Source: Glomus cerebriforme (lineage: Eukaryota; Glomeromycota; Glomeromycetes; Glomerales; Glomeraceae). From it: a stretch of 12,017 bases of DNA. Position 1 is the stretch's first letter. Every line of letters begins with the position of its first letter. Below are positions 6,433-12,017 of the stretch, piece after piece. Both the position numbers and the translations under genes were made by a program. Under the pieces are notes generated by a model. It was not told the DNA's origin. It worked only from the letters and a program-made list of their open reading frames with translations, and made no database searches. The DNA lies in contig QKYT01000144.1 in the NCBI GenBank assembly GCA_003550305.1, positions 143,569 through 155,585 of the forward strand. Reading direction: 5' to 3'.

Positions 6433-7560
6433 ATTTCCTTTAGTATTTATTAATTCAAATTTATATATTATATAGATTTATTTTATCTATATCAATTTAA
6501 AATTGCATTTTTTTGGCAATATAAATTTTAGGATTTTGATCTTTTATAGTAGAAGAGTATTTATTTTACTTAATTGTTTAAAAAATATAATAATAATTTG
6601 AAAGTATATTTAATAAATAATATGAAATCACAGCTTTATGATATTAATAAAAAATGAACATTTAGTTAACTAAATATAGTATATAATAAAATATAATTTT
6701 CTCATTTAACTTAATTAATAATATAATATATAATTAACATATTGGTGGATTTGATTCATTGGTGCAGATTATATGTTATTGCTAAGCCACCCTAATTAAA
6801 ATTCATTCAAAACAACTCTCTATAAGAGAAATAATAGGAAAATAAAAATAAAAGTAATAAAAAATCAAATCTAAGTTTTTTTTAGTTGTTTACATTCAAA
6901 AATTATTTATGTAAGTAAGAAATTACAGAAGAAAAAAAAAGAAGTTAAACCAAGTTTTTTTTTAAAAAAAAATAACTAAAAAAAATGAAAAAGATAGCTA
7001 AAAAATGAAATAAAAATATTAACTATAACTATTTATGCAACTTATAATATAGCCTAACTATGTCAGATAGGTTATAATTATGTTAGATAAATTAGGATGA
7101 GTTTTTTGCAATAAGTATTTTTGTTAGTGTAAAGTATAACCAAAAAAAATTTTTTTTAATTGATCTGCAAATTTACCTGATATAAAATTCTGTGTATATT
7201 AATCAACTTGATATTACATAAAAAACATTTTACAACGGAATTACATTTTTTATTTTTTATTACAATGAACTAAATTTACATATATATATACTATAATAAA
7301 TTAATTAAAAAAATTTTTTATAACAGTTAATAATTTAAATCCCAAAAAAATCCTAAAACTTAATTTTAAACAATATTAAAGTAGAATTTTATATCTATCA
7401 AGTTTTTGATTTATTGGAATTTTGTACTTATTAGAATTTTAAATCTATCAGAATTTTAAAATTTTATATCATATTTAATAATATATTTTGTATGCTAAAA
7501 TATAATAAAAAATCTGAAATATATTATTATCTAATCTACTTTTTTAATAAATATTCTTAA
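6433..7560. other. AT-rich stretch without a recognised gene
   Basis: No coherent coding frame was found on either strand. It holds long A and T runs, a short direct repeat near 7058-7100 (TATGTCAGATAGG / TATGTTAGATAAATTAGG) and a minisatellite at 7381-7461. A GGTGG...CCACC pair at about 6745-6792 is discussed under rejected items. Confidence 0.4.
7381..7461. repeat. 17-18-bp minisatellite, four to five units
   Basis: Diverged head-to-tail units at 7393-7410, 7411-7427, 7428-7444 and 7445-7461 share the form (T/C)TAT(C/T)(A/G)GAATTTTnnA, with a partial unit before them from 7381. Confidence 0.55.
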
Positions 7561-7579
7561 ATCCCAGATTTTAATCTAG

Positions 7580-8830
7580 TATTCAAAAAATTTCAAAGCT
7601 GAAGAATTTAAAAATAAACATTAGTAAAATGTTTCTTTAAAAAAAGAATTAGATAAACTCACCAATTATATCTGTTAAAGACTTTAAAGCAGAAACCTAC
7701 AAAAAAGTAGCAAAATATGGATTACTAACATTTCATTAAAAAATCTTAAAAAAAAATTTTAAAGCTTAATAATAGTTTTAATTCAATATTTAGAACCTAA
7801 TAAAAAAGTAAATTAAATATTAAAATGTTTTATTAAAAAAAATATTAAATTATTTAAATACTTTGAAGGTATTATTTTTGAAATCTTACAAGTATATTTC
7901 AGTTTTTACAAAAGAAAAATGAAAGTTAAAGTTTTATTCAAATAATAAAAAAATAAGAAATATTAAAGGTATTATTTTCAAAATCCACAATACTTATACT
8001 TGAAACTTACAAAAAAAAATAAATAAAATATTAGTTGATAATATTTTATTAAAAAGAACTTAAAAAAATTTTTTGAAGGTTTAAATATTTATTTTTGAAA
8101 TTTGCATTAACTATACAAAATTTACAAAAGAAAAATAAAATATTAATTAATGTTTTATTAAAAAAGCCAAAAAAAAAAAGTAACTGAAATATTAGTAAAA
8201 GATTTTATTAAAGAAAAATAAAAAAAAAAAGTATTTCTTAAAGCCATACCTAAATCCTAGAAAAAAAAATAAACTTTTTGTTCAAAAAAAAAAATTAAAT
8301 ATAAAAATCTTCAAAGCTAAATACTTTTGAAATGTTACAATTCTCATACCTATAAAAAAAATAATAATGAAATATTAGTAATGTTTTATTAAAAAAAAAT
8401 CAAATAAAATTTTTAAAGGTATTACTTTTATTTGAAATCTATAAAAAAAATTAATAATGAAATATTAGTAATACTTTGTTAAAAAAAAAAATTAAAGATA
8501 TTTTTTAACATCAACTTATAAAAGTTTATTATATATAATAAATTCAAAACTATAAACATTACTTTTTTGTATATATTTTTTTATTTTCTTAAACTTTAGG
8601 AACTATATATGGTAATATTCTATAAATTTTTTTATTGTATTTTTCATATTTATCATTTACTAGTTTACTTAATTCTAAATTAAGAAAAAAATGAACATTA
8701 ATAAAGATCTTTAAATAAAAAAAAATATATATTTTTCAAAGCTTACCTTCAAAAAATAAAGTCTAACTATTTTAGCTTTCTGAGTCTAAAATTTAGAATC
8801 TTACTAAAAAACAATTAGCAGAAAAAAAAT
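7580..8830 (-). repeat. Decayed second array with the same intron-type signals (minus strand)
   Basis: This AT-richer stretch repeats blocks of the form GAAATATTAGTAATGTTTTATTAAAA plus A-rich tracts at irregular spacing (written here as a loose consensus). On the minus strand TACTAAT branch-like motifs at 8374-8380 and 8464-8470 sit 23-24 bases before T-rich tracts ending in AG at 8350-8351 and 8439-8440, the same spacing as TACTAAC to AG in the main array (5949 to 5926). A type-A-like unit at 7616-7662 has the stem AAACATT/AATGTTT at 7616-7634 and a GTGAGT donor (reverse complement at 7657-7662). A clean donor-like GGTAAGC (reverse complement) lies near 8741-8747. Exon-like blocks can no longer be translated. 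It looks like an older or more mutated relative of the 4740-6330 array. Confidence 0.45.
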
Positions 8831-9479
8831 CTAACAAAAAAAAATTTTATTTATTATAATTAAATAATATTTGTAAAATTATTGGATTAGGTATTTAATT
8901 CAACATGATATTTTGATGATTAAATTTTTGTAAATGCAAAAAATTAGTGATATAAAAATCATTTCTATATTAATTTTATTAACAAATTTAACAAATCATT
9001 ATTAATATCCATAAAATTTCATTGTATTAATTTTGTTTTTTTTTATATTATAAATAATGATTGGATAATCATTATCATAATACAAAAATCATCATTACCT
9101 ATTTCATGTAATAATACTTTTAACCAATAATATTATTTAATATTACTAAATAAGGATAAATTATTACTATAGATATTATATGTAAAAAAATAATATAATA
9201 TTGTAATATAATAAAATGTAATAATTATGCTAATCAGTCTATAATAATCTATTTATATCTAAATTTGCATTTTTAAAATAAATTAAGTTAAAAATGCATA
9301 CTTTACTTGTAATAATGATATATAAATTAATAATAATCAATATAAGTATATATATATATATATCTGCAAAAAAATCCAAAAAATCCAAAAAAAAATTTTT
9401 CACGATTTATAAATATAATATTAACTATTATTGACTTGAAAATTTTTTTGATAATATATAATATTTGCAGTTAATAAAA
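8831..9479. other. AT-rich stretch upstream of the two-exon pseudogene
   Basis: No gene is seen. It includes a TA microsatellite at about 9347-9363 and a short repeat of AAAAAATCC near 9366-9390. TATTTGCAG at 9462-9470 just before the ATG at 9480 could be the acceptor of an intron in the 5' leader. Confidence 0.35.
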
Positions 9480-10787
9480 ATGACTGATTTTGAATTTATA
9501 AATACTCAAATTCCTCTTGTTCATCTATAGTAAAAATATGGATTCTTCTTGAAGGTTCACCTAGTTCTTTAAAGTTAAAAGTGAACATAACTAAGGTCTT
9601 AAATTTAAATAACTTCAAAAAAATTTTTTAGTTATAAATTCAAAGAGTTAAGAAATATTAAATTTATTAAATTGCAAAATATTGTATTTTTGAATAGTGA
9701 TAATATACAACTTCTATCAGGTATTAATCTTAAAACTTTAGCCAAAACAATGACTAATGTAAACTCGCTCATTATTTATTATCTGATTTCAGCTGTAAAC
9801 AGTAAGTGAGGTTTATTTTCTTGATTTTGTTTTTTTCACTTCAAGCAAATACTTATTAGTTTTCTTCAAATGCAGTTAAGGTGATATTTATATATGAACA
9901 AAAGTAAGACAAATGTGAAATAACACATACTAGTAATTCTTTTGATCAGTTGATAGTCTTTACTAGAGAAATATTTAAAGATTTAGAGAAAGGGATTATT
10001 TATTTTGTAAATAATAAAACAGAGATACAATTTTAATACTATAATAAAGTCTCAAACAGTATAAGATAATAATATTGTATTTAGATTAAAAGTTTTAATC
10101 AAGAGCAAAAAGAAATATAGTGATTGGGAACTTAAAGATATATTTAAGGATATATTAAAAAAGCCAATTTACTTTCTGATATACCAGTACTTGATATGAC
10201 AGAGTTTACCCATTAGATCCACCATTTAATCAGGATTAATTAACAGATTTTATTTACAAAATTAAAAATAAGCTTATTTTATTTTAGAATAAATTTAAAA
10301 ATAAAACAAAGAATTGTATATAGTACATTGATGCATTCATAATATATGCAATTAATTATATACAAACCCAGATAAATGAGTCAGTAAGATTAGACGTAAA
10401 GCAAAAACTAAATAAAAATCAAGAATATAGTCCTATAAATTATTGGGTAAAGTTAATGAAAATTTTATTGCTTTTATGTAAAGTAATTGAAAATATGAAC
10501 TAAGAATCTGCTTAAATTATCATTCAAATGCAAAGTGCAATTAAATAATTAAGTAAACATCATGTGATTTATAGAATAATTTTAACTGAAAAGTTATAGT
10601 GATTTGTCTGTTGAAATAGTTCATTAGAAAATCCAGAAGTTTATATTTTTCAAAAATACATTTGCAATTTTAAGGTTAATATAAAATCTGAAAAAAAATA
10701 TTAACATATATTGCTCAGATACTAAAAGCTTAAGTTGATGCTAAAAGTGAACATCTTTCAAAGTAAGTTAAAGTAAATGAAAAATGA
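9480..10787 (+). pseudogene. Two-exon pseudogene, possibly with a ubiquitin-like/Crinkler-like N-terminus
   Basis: Exon 1 starts M-T-D-F-E-F-I-N-T-Q-I-P-L-V at 9480 and, across two homopolymer frame shifts (near 9533 and 9618-9630), reads W-I-L-L-E-G-S-P-S-S-L-K-L-K-V, then F-K-E-L-R-N-I-K ... L-K-T-L-A-K-T-M-T-N-V-N-S. A 74-bp intron (9802-9875, GTAAGT...TGCAG) joins in phase to I-K-V-I-F-I-Y-E-Q-K. Exon 2 continues through F-D-Q-L-I-V-F-T-R-E-I-F-K-D-L-E-K-G and Y-S-D-W-E-L-K-D-I-F-K-D-I-L-K-K-P to a frame that is coherent for about 130 codons from 10216. It ends A-Q-I-L-K-A-[TAA]-V-D-A-K-S-E-H at a TGA (10785-10787). Roughly nineteen in-frame stops occur, essentially all TAA or TAG at places where Gln fits. 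The start resembles the ubiquitin-like N-terminus of Crinkler-type proteins, but this is a guess; the long C-terminal part is unrecognised. At least five frame shifts and the stops make it non-functional as read. Confidence 0.5.
9802..9875 (+). other. Spliceosomal intron of the two-exon pseudogene
   Basis: It begins GTAAGTGAGG, ends TTCAAATGCAG and is 74 bp long, the same size class as the introns of the SANT-like gene (71-74 bp). Removing it restores a coherent frame across the junction (V-N-I-K-V-I-F). Confidence 0.65.
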
Positions 10788-10841
10788 ATTTTTGTCTATA
10801 TAATATTTAGCATATATTTTTTGTAATTTTAATATCTGTAC

Positions 10842-11236
10842 TTATCGCCGTTTTCAAAAATATGTGAATCAGGTGATGATTAATAAACAAACAAATTTGA
10901 TCACAATTTCATGAACATCCAATCAAATTGCTACATGTTATTTTGAATTCCAATGAAAAAATCGAAAACATCACTGAAATTCGCAAAAATCGTTTGTGCA
11001 CAAAAAAAAGTATTTAAAAAGTTCATGCACTTATTTATAAAAAACAAGTTATTTTTCTTTATAAATAGCAAATTTAGGTTGTAAATTTAACAAGCAAAAA
11101 GAAAGCTCTCAAAAATCACACCTCTAGCTAAAATTAGATGAGAGGTAAACAAAAATATTTATAAAAATCGAGAGTTTCACAAATTTTATTTTGTATTACA
11201 TTGTACAAATTCACGTATTTTTGAAAACAGCGATAA
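10842..11236. mobile_element. MITE with 28-bp terminal inverted repeats
   Basis: The ends 10842-10869 (TTATCGCCGTTTTCAAAAAT...) and 11209-11236 are inverted copies with two mismatches in 28, both C/T differences. The element is about 390 bp with no coding capacity, typical of a miniature inverted-repeat transposable element. If the repeats proper start at TCGC, they are flanked by TA on both sides (10843-10844 and 11234-11235), as for Tc1/mariner-type insertion, but the TA is also part of the palindrome, so the target duplication cannot be separated from the repeat. Internal nested arms pair at 11101-11110/11170-11178 and 11120-11125/11141-11146. It lies just downstream of the two-exon pseudogene. 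Confidence 0.8.
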
Positions 11237-11773
11237 TCTAGCAATTTGTGAAATAATAGTTTCATTTACAGGATTCTTGATTTTTAACATTATGTTCGTA
11301 TACTAATCCAAAATTTTCTAGTAATCCAACTTTGATAAATGTGCAGTATAATATCCTTGTATGATTTATATAATTTTTGCCTATAATAATGCATAAATTA
11401 TAATATAATACATATCTTTTTAATTTTACATGATTTTCTTAATCATTTTAATTAAAGTAATTTGCAATATATATTATTTATTTTAACAAAATTAAAATAT
11501 TAATCTATATTTGCATAAATTTTAAAAAGTTTTAACAAATCCTATTTAGCATTCAGATAATTAATTAGATGAGTAATATTATTTAATGTATATTAAGTTT
11601 AATATTTTTTTTTATTTTCTAATATTTTTATTCAATCTAAAGGTATTTATCAAATATACTATCTAATATATTATCTAATTAAATTTCATAATCTAAATCT
11701 TTTATTTTATTTTTATTTTCTTTATTATTTAAATTAATGTTTAAATTATTCAAATTATTGGAAATATTGTTGT
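11237..11773. other. AT-rich stretch with a possible minus-strand coding remnant
   Basis: Between about 11370 and 11237 the minus strand reads Y-T-A-H-L-S-K-L-D-Y-[TAG]-K-I-L-D-[TAG]-Y-T-N-I and then I-K-N-P-V-N-E-T-I-I-S-Q-I-A-R, some 40 codons broken only by TAG. It runs right up to the MITE, which may have interrupted it. No family is recognised. The rest, to 11773, shows nothing beyond AT-rich sequence. Confidence 0.25.
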
Positions 11774-12017
11774 TAAGGTTGCTTACCGAAACTTAGGGGT
11801 TTAGACAAGATAGCGTTTTGCTGAAAAGTGAAATTCTGCTAAAACTATATTAAAGTTATATTAAAAAACTAGCAAAACTCTGGAGAAAAGTGAAATTGCT
11901 GAAACCTATTATAATTGCCGAAACTGCTGAAACTCTGCCGAAACTATAATAAATCTATAGTAAAATTTTGACGAAACTAATCGTAGGATTTTGAAGAGGT
12001 TTAGGCAGGCAACCTTA
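11774..12017. mobile_element. MITE-like element with 19-bp terminal inverted repeats
   Basis: TAAGGTTGCTTACCGAAAC at 11774-11792 is mirrored at 11999-12017 with three mismatches in 19. The element is 244 bp, richer in G and C than its surroundings, and reaches exactly the window end, so its right target duplication cannot be seen. Inside are two diverged copies of GAAAAGTGAAATT(C)TGCT near 11822-11840 and 11884-11902 and several CCGAAACT/CTGAAACT repeats, suggesting short internal tandem duplication. No coding frame. Confidence 0.7.

Noticed and set aside
6743..6792. tRNA- or SINE-like sequence on the minus strand (TGGCTTAGC like box A, TCAAATCC like box B, GGTGG/CCACC ends)
   Set aside because: Only about 48 nt between the paired ends, no proper anticodon or T arm, and box B lies too near the 3' end; probably chance.
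9480..10787. Reading TAA/TAG as Gln throughout (ciliate-type nuclear code)
   Set aside because: It gives long open frames here and in the MULE gene, but three MULE TAG codons fall at conserved Trp positions and catalytic Asp residues are mutated to Asn, so C-to-T/G-to-A mutation explains the stops better.

Overview
The window looks like a transposon-rich, gene-poor stretch of a very AT-rich eukaryotic nuclear genome. Evidence for a eukaryote is several GT...AG introns of 69-89 bp with good branch sites, a FLYWCH/MULE transposase, a SANT/Myb-like gene and MITEs. The mix (MULE, SANT family, a possible Crinkler-like N-terminus, extreme AT bias) resembles an arbuscular mycorrhizal fungus (Glomeromycotina), but that assignment is inference from remembered family resemblance. 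Scattered single N's and indels in homopolymers mean some frame breaks could be assembly errors.

Layout. 1-295: tail of a MULE-type transposase with a CCHC zinc knuckle (+). 704 to about 1609: a SANT/Myb-like gene (+) with four exons and precise ~70-bp introns, carrying premature stops. 1740-2820: AT-rich, no gene recognised. 2825-4138: a complete but dead MULE transposase (-), held in one frame for about 1.3 kb yet full of stops. 4368-6412: a ~2-kb segment bracketed by inverted repeats, holding an 18-bp minisatellite and a minus-strand tandem array of micro-exon-like units with conserved donor, branch-site and acceptor signals. 6430-7560: AT-rich, with a small 17-bp minisatellite. 7560-8830: a much more decayed second array with the same intron-type signals. 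9480-10787: a two-exon pseudogene (+), perhaps with a ubiquitin-like/Crinkler-like N-terminus. 10842-11236 and 11774-12017: two MITEs.

Two themes stand out. First, coding remnants are damaged almost only by C-to-T/G-to-A changes. In the MULE gene Trp positions have become TAG, two catalytic Asp have become Asn, and Gln codons read TAA/TAG, with almost no indels. The contexts are mostly CpA/TpG to TpA, as in repeat-induced point mutation (RIP). Second, the array at 4740-6330 reads on the minus strand as at least eight short exons of 22-43 bp separated by 75-89-bp introns. They encode an acidic/hydrophobic repeat around F-L-D-L-D-F-S-L. This is the best candidate for an undescribed system: a repeat protein built from micro-exons, possibly carried by a transposable element.

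No rRNA, convincing tRNA, CRISPR or bacterial-type gene was found.
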